Assembly (NCBI RefSeq): GCF_026343335.1
Contig: NZ_JAPELX010000001.1
Coordinates: 2,170,001-2,234,000, forward strand
DNA from: Streptomyces sp. NBC_00078
GTDB lineage: Bacteria; Actinomycetota; Actinomycetes; Streptomycetales; Streptomycetaceae
Direction of reading: 5' to 3'
Length of the DNA: 64,000 bases
The stretch's first letter is position 1. Each line of letters starts with the position of its first letter. This document shows positions 42,864 to 51,847 of the stretch, piece after piece. Made by a program: the position numbers and the translations under genes. The notes under the pieces are model-generated. The model searched no databases and was not told the origin of the DNA. It saw only the letters and a list, made by a program, of their open reading frames with translations.

Positions 42864-43085
42864 ATGGACGAGAGCCCCCCTGTCGTCGTGCTTCCGCCGC
42901 AGTCGGACGGCGGACGGCGGGTGACGGTCAACGGCGAGCGTGTCGGCACCGCCTACAACCTCTTCGACGTGCTGGATTTCGTGCACCGCGCGGGCCTGCC
43001 CGCCGAGGAGGACCGGGCCGTCGACGACCCCGAGCTGATCGAGTGGCGCGGCGGCGGACCGTACGTGTGGAACAGCACGGCGTAG
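42864..43085 (+). CDS. Small conserved protein of unknown function (73 residues)
   Basis: 73 residues, acidic, with RRVTVNGERVGTAYNLFDVLDF followed by HRAGLP and ending PELIEWRGGGPYVWNSTA. No domain is recognisable. The text around VNGERVGTAYNLFDVL is conserved among Streptomyces in my memory, with no assigned role. The ATG at 42864 follows a GGAGG-like site. It lies between the divergent glycosylase gene and the convergent PP2C gene. Confidence 0.65.
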   Translation: MDESPPVVVLPPQSDGGRRVTVNGERVGTAYNLFDVLDFVHRAGLPAEEDRAVDDPELIEWRGGGPYVWNSTA

Positions 43086-43126
43086 TCCCGGGCCGGAGGG
43101 GCGGTGCGCCCGTGCCCCCGCGCGGG

Positions 43127-43882
43127 CTATTCGCCCTCGCCCCCGATGCGTACGACGGCCAGCGTGATGTTGTCGGGGCCGCCGGCGTCGGTCGCGGCCT
43201 TCCACAGCTCGAAGGCGGCCCGGCCGTCGTCGTGCTCCCGCATGGCCTCCTCGATCACGTCCGTCGGCACCGGGTCGGTCAGGCCGTCCGTGCAGACGAG
43301 GTAGCGGACGCCGGGCGCCAGGGGCACCGTGGTCACATGCGGCTGGACGGCACGGTAGGTGGGAGAGCCGCCCAGGCACTGGGTGACGAGTGACGTGCTG
43401 TGCTGCCCGGGCCGGAGCGGCGGACTGTCGTCCACGCTCACCTGGCGCAGCCCTTCGCGCGAGGACGCGAAGACGCGGCTGTCGCCCACGTTGAACACCA
43501 TCAGTGAGTCGGGTTGCACGACGAGTCCGGCGACGGTCGTCCCCATGGCGGTGAACTCGCCTCCCGCGTCGCCGCCGGCCGCCTCGTACACGGCGCGGTT
43601 GCAGTTGCTCAGGGCCGCACGGACGGTGTCCTCGCCGGTCAGGGCGGGGCCGAGCGAGGCGATCCGGCGGACGGTAAGGGCGCTGGCCACATCGCCGCCG
43701 GGATGCCCGCCGAGCCCGTCGGCCACGGCGACGACAAGAGGAGCCCCGAGCGGGAAGACCAGCGTCTGCGGGCAGTCGGTCACGGTGGCGCACAGGGTCC
43801 ACGGTCCGGCGACGAGACTGTCCTCGTTCCGCTCACGGAGCAGCCCGGGATGACTCAGCGCGCTCACGGCGACGTACAGCAT
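43127..43882 (-). CDS. PP2C-family (PPM) serine/threonine phosphatase
   Basis: 251 residues. The catalytic metal motifs are present: RNEDSLVAG, VVAVADGLGGHPGGDVAS with the key Asp and Gly, NVGDSRVF, and GGPDNITLAVV near the end. Stand-alone PPM phosphatases of this kind remove phosphate from proteins phosphorylated by Hanks-type Ser/Thr kinases. No FHA, kinase or sigma-regulator domain is attached. The start ATG at 43882 (MLYVAVSALSHPG) lacks a strong ribosome binding site; the longer frame upstream runs into unrelated antisense sequence. Confidence 0.92.
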   Translation of the reverse strand: MLYVAVSALSHPGLLRERNEDSLVAGPWTLCATVTDCPQTLVFPLGAPLVVAVADGLGGHPGGDVASALTVRRIASLGPALTGEDTVRAALSNCNRAVYEAAGGDAGGEFTAMGTTVAGLVVQPDSLMVFNVGDSRVFASSREGLRQVSVDDSPPLRPGQHSTSLVTQCLGGSPTYRAVQPHVTTVPLAPGVRYLVCTDGLTDPVPTDVIEEAMREHDDGRAAFELWKAATDAGGPDNITLAVVRIGGEGE

Positions 43883-44101
43883 CCAGTGCCACCGCCTTCC
43901 CGCACCACACCCGGCCGGACCAGACCGGACCCACCTTCTCAGGCCGGTGCCGGGCTCCAAGTCTAGTAGTGGATCGTCATCGCCGCAGGTCAGAGGCGGG
44001 TTCCCGGCTACGTCGCCGGGGCGGTCGCCCTGTTTCGTTTCTGCGGGCCGCGCACGGAAAATCGTCCGGCCCGGCCGCTGCGACGGACTAAAGTCGGAGC
44101 T

Positions 44102-44623
44102 ATGGCTTCCGAAGCTGACGAGGAGAAGAGCGGTCCGGGCTCCGCCGAGGGTGCGCCTGCCGAGGCCGATCCCAAGATCGCCGCCGCCATCGCGGCCGCG
44201 GAGGCCGCGGGCCCGGACGACGGCGAGACGGTGCGGATCGACAGCTGGATCTGGGCCGTACGTCTGACGAAGACCCGCTCGCTCGGCGCGGCCGCCTGCA
44301 AGGGCGGCCATGTGCAGGTGAACGGTGACCGCGTGAAGCCCGCGCACTCCGTGCGGATCGGCGACGAGGTGCGCGTGCGGCAGGAGGGCTGGGAGCGGAT
44401 CGTCATCGTCAGGCGACTGATCCGCAAGCGGGTGGGCGCACCGGTGGCGGCCCAGTGCTACGTCGACAACTCCCCGCCCCCGCCGCCCCGACAGGTCTTC
44501 GCCCCGGCGGGCATCCGCGACCGCGGCACGGGCCGCCCGACCAAGCGGGACCGCCGCGACATGGAACGGCTGCGGGGCCAGACGGGCGGCAGCGACGGCA
44601 GCGGGCGCCCGGACGGACGCTGA
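44102..44623 (+). CDS. S4-domain RNA-binding protein (HslR-like)
   Basis: 173 residues. The S4 domain is central (about 43-95): VRIDSWIWAVRLTKTRSLGA and KGGHVQVNGDRVKPAHSVRI followed by GDEVRV. Such proteins bind structured RNA; E. coli HslR/Hsp15 rescues stalled 50S subunits carrying peptidyl-tRNA. Here the S4 unit is flanked by an acidic N-terminal tail and a basic, Pro/Gly/Arg-rich C-terminal tail. The ATG at 44102 is preceded by a weak purine-rich site. A long hairpin terminator follows at 44,712. Confidence 0.88.
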   Translation: MASEADEEKSGPGSAEGAPAEADPKIAAAIAAAEAAGPDDGETVRIDSWIWAVRLTKTRSLGAAACKGGHVQVNGDRVKPAHSVRIGDEVRVRQEGWERIVIVRRLIRKRVGAPVAAQCYVDNSPPPPPRQVFAPAGIRDRGTGRPTKRDRRDMERLRGQTGGSDGSGRPDGR

Positions 44624-44711
44624 CGCCGACGCGGTGAGCCCGGCGGCACCAGGGCCCGCGGGAAGACCGACGGCGCACAAGTGCTGCCGCAGGAGGCCGG
44701 CTGTACATACG

Positions 44712-44758
44712 GCGGTGGCGTCCGGCGGGACCTCTGAGGTCCCGCCGGACGCCACCGC
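44712..44758. terminator. Long perfect hairpin between the S4 and DoxX genes
   Basis: A 22-bp perfect inverted repeat (arms 44,712-44,733 and 44,737-44,758) around a three-base CTG loop, beginning GCGGTGGCGT. It lies 89 bp after the S4 stop and 96 bp from the convergent DoxX stop, so it could terminate both transcripts. Confidence 0.85.
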
Positions 44759-44854
44759 TGTCGTTCGTGGAAGTCGCGAAAGTCGGGAAGGTCATCGCAC
44801 CCGTCGTCACACCTGTCGTGACGCGTTGCGTCACGCCCGCCGCCGCTCCCGTGT

Positions 44855-45319
44855 TCACGCCCGTCGTCGCACCAGTCGCAGCAGATCGGCGTTCGAGCCG
44901 CGCCGGGCCCAGGCGATCAGGGCGAGCGGCACGATCAGGATCAGCGGGGCCGCCGCGTTCTCACCGTCGAAGACGGTGGTCTGGACGACGAACGCGCCCA
45001 CCATGAGCCCGCTCAGCGCGATCGCGGCCACCGACTGCAGCACAGGGATCAACAGGGCCACGCCACCGGCCAGTTCGAGAGCGCCGATGGTGTACATGCC
45101 CGCGCTGCCCCAACCGATCTTGTCGAAGGCGTCGACGGCGTAGGAGTTCCCGATCAGCTTGGGCAGGGCGCTCGCGATGCCGTAGAAGAGGGCGATCAGC
45201 ACCTGCAGGGTGCGCAGGGCGATCCGGGCGCGGCGGCCGCGGGGGGTCGCGGACTCGGCGACGACGCTGCCGGAGGAGGCGGAAGCTACGGAGGCGACGG
45301 GGACGGTGGTCTCGGACAT
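44855..45319 (-). CDS. DoxX-family membrane protein
   Basis: 154 residues with four membrane helices (about 35-55, 70-90, 93-110 and 120-140) and a Ser/Ala-rich N-terminal tail. The text IALFYGIASALPKLIGNSYAVDAFDKIGWG, GALELAGGVALLIPVLQ and GAFVVQTTVF fits DoxX/DoxD-like quinone-oxidoreductase-associated proteins. In some species DoxX forms a redox complex with thiosulfate or sulfur enzymes; no such genes are near. The start at 45319 has AGGAG at the right distance. Confidence 0.87.
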   Translation of the reverse strand: MSETTVPVASVASASSGSVVAESATPRGRRARIALRTLQVLIALFYGIASALPKLIGNSYAVDAFDKIGWGSAGMYTIGALELAGGVALLIPVLQSVAAIALSGLMVGAFVVQTTVFDGENAAAPLILIVPLALIAWARRGSNADLLRLVRRRA

Positions 45320-45417
45320 GGAGTTCTCCTGTGGTGAGCGGTTCGTCGTGCTGTCACAGGGGTAGACCGGCCGTCGCGCCGGAACTCATCGCCGCCGAGC
45401 GGGGTTTCGCAGGCACC

Positions 45418-46317
45418 CTAGAGCGGGAACCACCCGTGCCCGATGTACCAATGACCGCCCGCCCTCAAGTGGTCTCCGACCGCCCGCTCCACCGCGGTGC
45501 GCCGGGGCAGGCTCTCGATGGGCAACGCCGGGTCGCCGAAGACGAACTGGACCGGTTCCGTGTCGGCCGCCTCCCTGTCCTCGCGGGCGACCCGGAAGCG
45601 CTCCTGGAACCGGACGATGTTCGAGCCGGCCGGCAGATACTCCCTCAACTGCGGGTCCAGCAGCCAGGAGTGGCAGAGCGCGGCCCGGTACTTCTCCTCG
45701 GGGTAGTACCGGGTGAAGAACTCCCCCGCCAGCGCCAGCGAGCGCTCGCACGCCGCCGGTGACAGCGGGCCGAGGTAGTCGGGGATGTGGATGTTCAGGC
45801 ACGGCATGCCGGGTGCCACGTCCAGGCCGGCCGACGCGAGCACCCGCGATGTGCGCTGCCCGTGCTTCGCCCGCTCGAACTGCAGCCGTCCCAGCTGGTA
45901 CAGCTCGCCCCGGAAGTGGTGGGTGAGCCACCACGGCGCCTGTACACCCGCCCGGCCGTGCCGCCTGCGGTGCACGGCCATGTTCCGTCCCAGGTCGGCG
46001 AGGGTGCGCCGGGACACGTCGTCGGGCACGCCCCGCGCGCGGTGGTAGGCGCGCGTGTACGGCAACGCGGCCACGAACACGTACACGGGGAAGCAACGCT
46101 GCAGCGGCCCCGACGCCCAGTCCAGCTGGGGCAGGTCGACCGCGCCGTCGATCTCCCCCATGCCCCGGACCAGCTCCTCGACCGACGCCTCAAGGACGTG
46201 CAGGAGTTCCGGGTCGTCGGTCACGCGTCGGCCCATCCGGACGAGTTTATTGATGTCCTCGTGCGGTACGGCGAGATCCAGCAGCACCTCGGCGAGCTCG
46301 TCGGCATCCGGCAGCAC
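45418..46317 (-). CDS. Acyltransferase-domain protein (actinobacterial GNAT-like)
   Basis: 299 residues. The C-terminal half carries text typical of the large actinobacterial acyltransferase group related to GNAT folds: MPCLNIHIPDYLGPLSPAAC, FFTRYYPEEKYRAALCHSWL and AGSNIVRFQERFRVA. The N-terminal half (PDDVSRRTLADLGRNMAVHR) is a helical helper domain. The substrate is unknown. The GTG at 46317 has AGGGGG eight bases upstream. It is divergent from the small membrane gene at 46,396. Confidence 0.8.
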   Translation of the reverse strand: MLPDADELAEVLLDLAVPHEDINKLVRMGRRVTDDPELLHVLEASVEELVRGMGEIDGAVDLPQLDWASGPLQRCFPVYVFVAALPYTRAYHRARGVPDDVSRRTLADLGRNMAVHRRRHGRAGVQAPWWLTHHFRGELYQLGRLQFERAKHGQRTSRVLASAGLDVAPGMPCLNIHIPDYLGPLSPAACERSLALAGEFFTRYYPEEKYRAALCHSWLLDPQLREYLPAGSNIVRFQERFRVAREDREAADTEPVQFVFGDPALPIESLPRRTAVERAVGDHLRAGGHWYIGHGWFPL

Positions 46318-46395
46318 GCGGCGACCCCCTAGTCCCGTTCCGTTTGGTGAACGTCCGTCCCGAAGAGTACGTTGCAAACAGGAGCGATGTTCCCG

Positions 46396-46662
46396 ATGCG
46401 TACGGGCAGTGAGCCGACAACCGCGCGCAGTGCGCTGCGTGCGCGCTTCTGGCTGAGCATGTGGGGACTGGTGTGGGCGGTCTTCGGCACGGCCGCGTTC
46501 GCCCTCGTGGGACGCCCCGGGTGGGCGGCCGCCTGCGGTGTGCTGTGGCTGGTGATCACCGTGGACATGACCGTCATTCTCCGGCACATCCGGCAGGGCC
46601 CGCACTACCAGCCGGGCCCGGACATCCCCCCGTACCGCCCGCCCGAGAGGCGGCCCCGCTAG
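46396..46662 (+). CDS. DUF6343 family small membrane protein
   Basis: 88 residues with two membrane helices (about 17-38 and 43-62): LSMWGLVWAVFGTAAFALVG and WAAACGVLWLVITVDMTVIL. The ending RHIRQGPHYQPGPDIPPYRP is the family hallmark. Function unknown. The ATG at 46396 (MRTGSEPTTARSALRARF) matches other members; an ATG at 46387 adds three residues but sits too close to AGGAG. It converges on the TPR gene with an 8-bp gap. Confidence 0.8.
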   Translation: MRTGSEPTTARSALRARFWLSMWGLVWAVFGTAAFALVGRPGWAAACGVLWLVITVDMTVILRHIRQGPHYQPGPDIPPYRPPERRPR

Positions 46663-46669
46663 TGGGCGC

Positions 46670-47050
46670 TCACGCGTCGAACTGCGCCGCCTTCAGGTAC
46701 TCCGGGTTGGGGTCCAGCGCGGCCGCCAGCCGGAAGTGACGCTTGGCCGACTCGGGTTCCCCGCGGCGCTCATAGGTCCGGGCGAGCGCGAAATGCGCGA
46801 ACGCGTTGTCCGGCTCGCGCTCCAGGACGATCGTGAACTCCAGCTCCGCGGGCCGCAGTTGAGCGGCGGCGAAGAAGGCACGCGCGCGCAGCAGCCGGGC
46901 GGCGGTGTTCTCCGGGTGCGCGGCGATGACAGAGTCGAGCAGCTTCACCGCGCCCCGCGGGTCCCGTGCGTTGAGCAGTTGCTCGGCGGCACGGAAGTCG
47001 ATGACATGCGTCTCCGGAGTACGTCCGGTCGAACCGCTGATCTCGGGCAC
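46670..47050 (-). CDS. Tetratricopeptide-repeat protein
   Basis: 126 residues built of about three TPR helical hairpins: AAEQLLNARDPRGAVKLLDS, ENTAARLLRARAFFAAAQLR and NAFAHFALARTYERRGEPES. TPR proteins serve as adaptors for protein complexes. No signal peptide or membrane helix. The GTG at 47050 starts VPEISGSTG. It lies 50 bp downstream of coaE on the same strand, likely in one transcript, although a functional link to CoA synthesis is not known. Confidence 0.88.
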   Translation of the reverse strand: MPEISGSTGRTPETHVIDFRAAEQLLNARDPRGAVKLLDSVIAAHPENTAARLLRARAFFAAAQLRPAELEFTIVLEREPDNAFAHFALARTYERRGEPESAKRHFRLAAALDPNPEYLKAAQFDA

Positions 47051-47100
47051 GGCACAGTCCTTCCCTCACTGGGCGGGTTCAACGCCCCTGAAGGGGGCCG

Positions 47101-47730
47101 CTATTCCTGAGCCTGCGGTGACGACGCCGGCTGCGCCCGCGCTCTGCGCACGAGGTCCGCCCAGACGTCCTGCACGCGGCGCTGCAGCTGTTCCAGCGGT
47201 ACGTCGTTGTCGATCACGACGTCCGCGATCTCCCGGCGCTTCTCGCGGGTCGCCTGGGCGGCCATCCGGGCGCGTGCGTCCTGTTCCGTCATGCCGCGCA
47301 GTCGCACCAGCCGGTCGAGCTGTGTCTCGGGGCTCGCGTCGACGACGATCACGACGTCGTAGAGCGGCGCCAGGCTGTTCTCGGCGAGCAGCGGCACGTC
47401 GTGGACGACGACCGCGCCCTCGGCGGCCGCCGCCTCCAGCTCACGTGACCGCGCGCCGACGAGGGGATGCACGATCGAGTTGAGGACGGCCAGCTTCTCC
47501 GGGTCGGCGAAGACGATCGATCCCAGCTTGGGCCGGTCAAGGCCGCCGTCGGCGCCGAGCACCTCCTCGCCGAAGGCCTCGACGACCGCCGCCAGTCCGG
47601 CCGTGCCCGGCGCGACGACCTCCCGCGCGATGCGGTCGGCGTCGATCAGCACGGCACCGCACTCGACGAGCAGCCGCGACACTTCACTCTTGCCGGCACC
47701 GATCCCGCCGGTCAGGCCCACCTTCAGCAT
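47101..47730 (-). CDS. coaE: Dephospho-CoA kinase
   Basis: 209 residues. Catalyses the last step of CoA synthesis, phosphorylating the 3' hydroxyl of dephospho-CoA. The P-loop GGIGAGKS is at 8-15 and the acceptor-binding segment [15 protein letters not shown] follows; [12 protein letters not shown] and ADVVIDND are also typical, as is [17 protein letters not shown] in the lid. The C-terminus is short and lacks the GrpB/UPF0157 extension found in mycobacterial CoaE. The ATG at 47730 begins MLKVGLTGG. Upstream is the PAC2 gene on the same strand. Confidence 0.96.
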   Translation of the reverse strand: MLKVGLTGGIGAGKSEVSRLLVECGAVLIDADRIAREVVAPGTAGLAAVVEAFGEEVLGADGGLDRPKLGSIVFADPEKLAVLNSIVHPLVGARSRELEAAAAEGAVVVHDVPLLAENSLAPLYDVVIVVDASPETQLDRLVRLRGMTEQDARARMAAQATREKRREIADVVIDNDVPLEQLQRRVQDVWADLVRRARAQPASSPQAQE

Positions 47731-47778
47731 GAGTGGGAGCTTAGGCCCTGGTCCTGACGGCGGCGCACCGGGTGTCTG

Positions 47779-48717
47779 TCAGTTGTCGCCTTCGCGTTCC
47801 GCCAGGAACCGCTCGAACTCGAGGCCGATCTCGTCCGCCGACGGGATGTCGACGGGTTCGGCGAGCATGTTGCCCCGGCTCTCGGCGCCCGCAACGGCGT
47901 CGTACTGGTTCTCCAGGCCCGAGACGAGGGCGGTGAGCTCGTCGTCCCCTTCCTGGATCTGCCGGTCGATCTCCGTCTGCGTGCGGTGTGCGTCCGTGCG
48001 CAGGGCGTGCGCGATGCCGGGAAGCACCAGGCCGGTGGCGGCCGTGACGGCCTCCAGGACGGTCAGCGCCGCGTCCGGGTACAGGGAGCGGGCGATGTAG
48101 TGCGGCACGTGCGCGGCGACGCCGAGGACGTCGAACCCGGCCTCCATGAGGCGGTACTCGACCAGGGACTCGGCGCTGCCGGGTACCTGCGCCTCGTCGA
48201 AGGGACTGCGGTGGCCGGGGACGAGGTCGGTCCGGTTGCCGTGCGGGGTGAGGCCCACGGGGCGGGTGTGCGGGACACCCATGGGAATGCCGTGGAAGTT
48301 CACCGACAGGCGGACGCCGAGCCGCTCCACGATCTGCTGTACGGCCGCGGCGAAACGCTCCCACTCCACGTCCGGCTCGGGGCCGGACAGCAGCAAGAAG
48401 GGTGCTCCGGTGGCGTCCTGGACGAGCCGCACGTCGAGGGTGGGCTCCTCGTAGTCGGTCCACCGGTCGCGCTTGAAGGTCAGCAGCGGGCGCCGGGCGC
48501 GATAGTCCACGAGCCGGTCGTGGTCGAAGCGGGCGACGACCTGGTGGGGCTGCGAGTCGAGCAGCCGGTCGACGATCTGGTCCCCGGTCTCGCCCGCGTC
48601 GATGTATCCGTCGAAGTGGTAGAGCATGACAAGGCCGGCCGACTCCTGGGCGAGCGCCATGTCGACCGCGGCGAGGCCCTTCGGCTCCCATGCGTACAAA
48701 CCCTGCGGATCAAGCAC
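47779..48717 (-). CDS. PAC2-family (proteasome assembly chaperone-like) protein
   Basis: 312 residues of the PAC2 family, whose archaeal and eukaryotic members help assemble 20S proteasomes. Actinobacteria have proteasomes, so a related role is possible, but it is not demonstrated. Visible: [55 protein letters not shown], and [20 protein letters not shown]. The GTG at 48717 has AGGAGGAG about ten bases upstream. It lies 49 bp upstream of coaE, on the same strand. Confidence 0.9.
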   Translation of the reverse strand: MLDPQGLYAWEPKGLAAVDMALAQESAGLVMLYHFDGYIDAGETGDQIVDRLLDSQPHQVVARFDHDRLVDYRARRPLLTFKRDRWTDYEEPTLDVRLVQDATGAPFLLLSGPEPDVEWERFAAAVQQIVERLGVRLSVNFHGIPMGVPHTRPVGLTPHGNRTDLVPGHRSPFDEAQVPGSAESLVEYRLMEAGFDVLGVAAHVPHYIARSLYPDAALTVLEAVTAATGLVLPGIAHALRTDAHRTQTEIDRQIQEGDDELTALVSGLENQYDAVAGAESRGNMLAEPVDIPSADEIGLEFERFLAEREGDN

Positions 48718-48910
48718 TGTGACCGCTCCTCCTCGTGTTCGTACAGCACAACACCCCCTGGAGCAGGGGCATTCCCACCCGGCCCCCTGATCAGGCCTCT
48801 CTTATGGCCTTCTTATGACCGGGCGGCAGGACAACGCTCGGAAGGGGCGCGGGGAACCGCGCGACAGGCCCCCACTGGCCGGCAGCCGGACAACCGGGCC
48901 AGGGCAACGC

Positions 48911-48944
48911 TGAGGGGCCGCACCTCGAAAGGTACGGCCCCTCA
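48911..48944. terminator. Hairpin terminator downstream of rpsA
   Basis: TGAGGGGCCG and CGGCCCCTCA, extended inward by five more positions with one C-A mismatch, form a 15-position stem capped by CGAA. It lies 45 bp after the rpsA stop on the minus-strand side. The rest of the 270-bp gap before the PAC2 gene shows nothing else I can support. Confidence 0.75.
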
Positions 48945-48988
48945 GTTACCGGCTGATCAGCTACCGGCTAGACCTCAGCGGCGAGCGT

Positions 48989-50500
48989 TCAGCTCTGCCC
49001 ACCCGCCAGCTTCTCGCGCAGCGCGGCAAGCGCCTCGTCCGAGGCCAGCGCGCCGGAGTTGTCCGGGCCCTCGGAGGAGTAGGAACCGCCGCCACCGCCA
49101 CCACCGGACGCGGCCGGAGCCGCACCCGCAGTGTCGCCGCCCTCGGCCGCAGCAGCGGCGTCGGCCTCGCGGGACTTGATGACCTGCTGCTGGTGCTGCT
49201 CGAAGCGGGTCTGCGCCTCGGCGTACTGGTTCTCCCACACCTCACGCTGGGATTCGAAGCCCTCGAGCCAGTCGTTGGTCTCGGGGTCGAAGCCCTCGGG
49301 GTAGATGTAGTTGCCCTGGTCGTCGTACGACGCGGCCATGCCGTACAGGGTCGGGTCGAACTCGACCGTCGCCGGGTCGGCACCGAAGGCCTCGTTGGCC
49401 TGCTTCAGCGAGAGGCTGATGCGACGGCGCTCGAGGTCGATGTCGATGACCTTGACGAAGATCTCGTCGTTGACCTGGACGACCTGCTCCGGGATCTCCA
49501 CGTGGCGCTCGGCCAGCTCGGAGATGTGCACCAGACCCTCGATGCCCTCGTCCACGCGGACGAACGCACCGAACGGAACCAGCTTCGTGACCTTGCCGGG
49601 CACGACCTGGCCGATCTGGTGGGTGCGGGCGAACTGCTGCCACGGGTCTTCCTGCGTCGCCTTCAGCGACAGGGAGACACGCTCGCGGTCCATGTCGACG
49701 TCGAGAACCTCGACGGTGACTTCCTGGCCGACCTCGACAACCTCGGAGGGGTGGTCGATGTGCTTCCAGGAGAGCTCGGAGACGTGCACCAGACCATCGA
49801 CGCCACCCAGGTCCACGAAGGCACCGAAGTTGACGATCGAGGAGACGACGCCGGAGCGGACCTGGCCCTTCTGCAGGGTGGTGAGGAACGTCTGGCGAAC
49901 CTCGGACTGGGTCTGCTCGAGCCAGGCACGGCGGGACAGGACCACGTTGTTGCGGTTCTTGTCCAGCTCGATGATCTTCGCCTCGAGCTCCTTGCCCACG
50001 TAGGGCTGGAGGTCGCGGACACGGCGCATCTCGACAAGGGAGGCCGGCAGGAAGCCACGGAGGCCGATGTCGAGGATGAGACCACCCTTGACGACCTCGA
50101 TGACGGTGCCGGTGACGATGCCGTCCTCTTCCTTGATCTTCTCGATGGTGCCCCAGGCGCGCTCGTACTGGGCGCGCTTCTTCGAGAGGATCAGGCGGCC
50201 TTCCTTGTCCTCCTTCTGGAGAACAAGGGCTTCGATCTCGTCACCGACGGCGACGACCTCGTTCGGGTCGACGTCGTGCTTGATCGAGAGCTCGCGGCTC
50301 GGGATGACACCTTCGGTCTTGTAACCGATGTCGAGGAGAACCTCGTCCCGGTCAACCTTGACGATGACGCCGTCGACGATGTCACCATCGTTGAAGTACT
50401 TGATCGTCTCGTCGATAGCGGCGAGGAAGGCTTCCTCGTTACCGATGTCGTTGACCGCAACCTGCGGGATGGTGGCGGTGGTCTCGGTGCTGCTCGTCAT
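48989..50500 (-). CDS. rpsA: 30S ribosomal protein S1
   Basis: 503 residues with four OB-fold S1 domains (about 36-105, 123-190, 209-278 and 295-364), e.g. GDIVDGVIVKVDRDEVLLDI, GVVSSIVNFGAFVDLGGVDG and GKVTKLVPFGAFVRVDEGIE. The domain pattern, followed by an acidic, Gln-rich, then Gly-rich tail, is standard for actinobacterial S1, which helps bring structured mRNAs to the 30S subunit. The ATG at 50500 is conserved (MTSSTETTATIPQV). A strong promoter lies about 200 bp upstream, leaving a long leader. Confidence 0.98.
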   Translation of the reverse strand: MTSSTETTATIPQVAVNDIGNEEAFLAAIDETIKYFNDGDIVDGVIVKVDRDEVLLDIGYKTEGVIPSRELSIKHDVDPNEVVAVGDEIEALVLQKEDKEGRLILSKKRAQYERAWGTIEKIKEEDGIVTGTVIEVVKGGLILDIGLRGFLPASLVEMRRVRDLQPYVGKELEAKIIELDKNRNNVVLSRRAWLEQTQSEVRQTFLTTLQKGQVRSGVVSSIVNFGAFVDLGGVDGLVHVSELSWKHIDHPSEVVEVGQEVTVEVLDVDMDRERVSLSLKATQEDPWQQFARTHQIGQVVPGKVTKLVPFGAFVRVDEGIEGLVHISELAERHVEIPEQVVQVNDEIFVKVIDIDLERRRISLSLKQANEAFGADPATVEFDPTLYGMAASYDDQGNYIYPEGFDPETNDWLEGFESQREVWENQYAEAQTRFEQHQQQVIKSREADAAAAAEGGDTAGAAPAASGGGGGGGSYSSEGPDNSGALASDEALAALREKLAGGQS

Positions 50501-50698
50501 GTGGGAAAGGGCTCCGGTACGGACGGTGAGTCGTAGGTACTGCTACGCCGGGAGCCCGTATCGCCCTGAAGAAGCCGGACAGCCAAGGAAGCGCCCCACC
50601 GGATATCGGTGATGGCGCCTCGACAACCGAGGGGACATACAACAGATGCGAGCGCAGCCTGCTACGTCTGAGGTGCGCAGGCCCACAGCGCAACTTGT

Positions 50699-50727
50699 AG
50701 CATACGGGGGCAGCCGGGCAGGGTCAA
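50699..50727 (-). promoter_or_regulatory. Sigma-70/HrdB-type promoter of rpsA
   Basis: On the minus strand TTGACC (50,722-50,727) and TATGCT (50,699-50,704) are separated by exactly 17 bases, a near-ideal housekeeping promoter. Transcription should begin near 50,692, giving a leader of about 190 nt before the rpsA ATG. That leader is GC-rich with several short inverted repeats but no riboswitch I recognise. Confidence 0.8.
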
Positions 50728-50879
50728 TGCGCGAAGGCGCACACCCGGGGCGGATCGCCCCATACCCGGCACAAGAACCGTCTCCGGAGGCCACGCAGGC
50801 CTGTGAGACCCCTTCCGTGACACCGCCAAGAGGGTCGACGGCGTCGTGAAGGTGACGGAAGAGTACGACGAGGGAGCCG

Positions 50880-51692
50880 ATCATCCAAGAGGCCAAAGCG
50901 TTCGAACCGGAAGCGACCCGGCGTGAGTCGGACATCGCGGAAAGCGCCCGGGCCAACCGGGGCTGGTGGGACCGGAACGCGGACGAGTACCAGGTCGAGC
51001 ACGGCACGTTCCTCGGCGACGACCGTTTCGTATGGGGTCCCGAGGGCCTGGACGAGGTGGAGGCGGTGCTGCTCGGGCCGCCGGAGGACCTGAAGGGCAA
51101 GGACGTCCTGGAGATCGGCGCCGGCGCGGCCCAGTGCGCGCGCTGGCTGGCCGGCCAGGGTGCCCGCCCGGTCGCCCTGGACATCTCGCACCGCCAGCTC
51201 CAGCACGCGCTGCGCATCGGCGGCCCGTTCCCTCTGGTGTGCGCCGACGCGGGCGCGCTGCCCTTCACGGACGGCTCCTTCGACCTGGCGTGCTCGGCGT
51301 ACGGCGCGCTGCCGTTCGTCGCCGACCCGGTGATGGTGCTGCGCGAGGTGCGCCGGGTGCTGCGCCCGGGCGGCCGCTTCGTCTTCTCGGTGACCCACCC
51401 GATCCGCTGGGCGTTCCCGGACGAGCCGGGCGCCGAGGGGCTGAGCGTGTCGGCGTCGTACTTCGACCGCACGCCGTACGTCGAGCAGGGCGAGGACGGC
51501 GACGCGGTCTACGTCGAGCACCACCGGACGATCGGCGACCGCGTGCGCGACGTGGTGGCGGGCGGCTTCCGCCTCGTCGACCTGGTCGAGCCTGAGTGGC
51601 CCGCGTGGAACACCTCGGAGTGGGGCGGATGGTCGCCGCTGCGCGGCAATCTCATCCCCGGTACGGCGATCTTCGTGTGCGAGCGGGACTGA
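50880..51692 (+). CDS. Class I SAM-dependent methyltransferase with no ordinary start codon
   Basis: From 50880 the frame reads IIQEAKAFEPEATRRESDIA, ESARANRGWWDRNADEYQVE and HGTFLGDDRFVWGPEGLDEV, the conserved N-terminus of a Streptomyces methyltransferase. The SAM site VLEIGAGAAQCARWLAGQG, then DISHRQLQHALRIG and VRRVLRPGGRFVFSVTHP follow. No ATG, GTG or TTG occurs in frame before the GTG at 51057, by which point about 59 conserved residues have passed. A GAGGGAG site lies just before an ATC pair at 50880, so an ATC start, or a lost base in the start region, is possible. The substrate is unknown. Confidence 0.8.
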   Translation: MIQEAKAFEPEATRRESDIAESARANRGWWDRNADEYQVEHGTFLGDDRFVWGPEGLDEVEAVLLGPPEDLKGKDVLEIGAGAAQCARWLAGQGARPVALDISHRQLQHALRIGGPFPLVCADAGALPFTDGSFDLACSAYGALPFVADPVMVLREVRRVLRPGGRFVFSVTHPIRWAFPDEPGAEGLSVSASYFDRTPYVEQGEDGDAVYVEHHRTIGDRVRDVVAGGFRLVDLVEPEWPAWNTSEWGGWSPLRGNLIPGTAIFVCERD

Positions 51693-51847
51693 GCGGCGCG
51701 TTCCGGCCAATCCCCGGCGCGCCCGGCTGCAGGGAGCATGCTCCGGGCGCCGTCAGGGAAAAACCGTCTGGCCACCACATCGTTCTGAACTGCGGTTCCC
51801 CGTCCTGAACCGCGGTTCCCGCGAGGTACGCACACGGGGGTGCGCGC

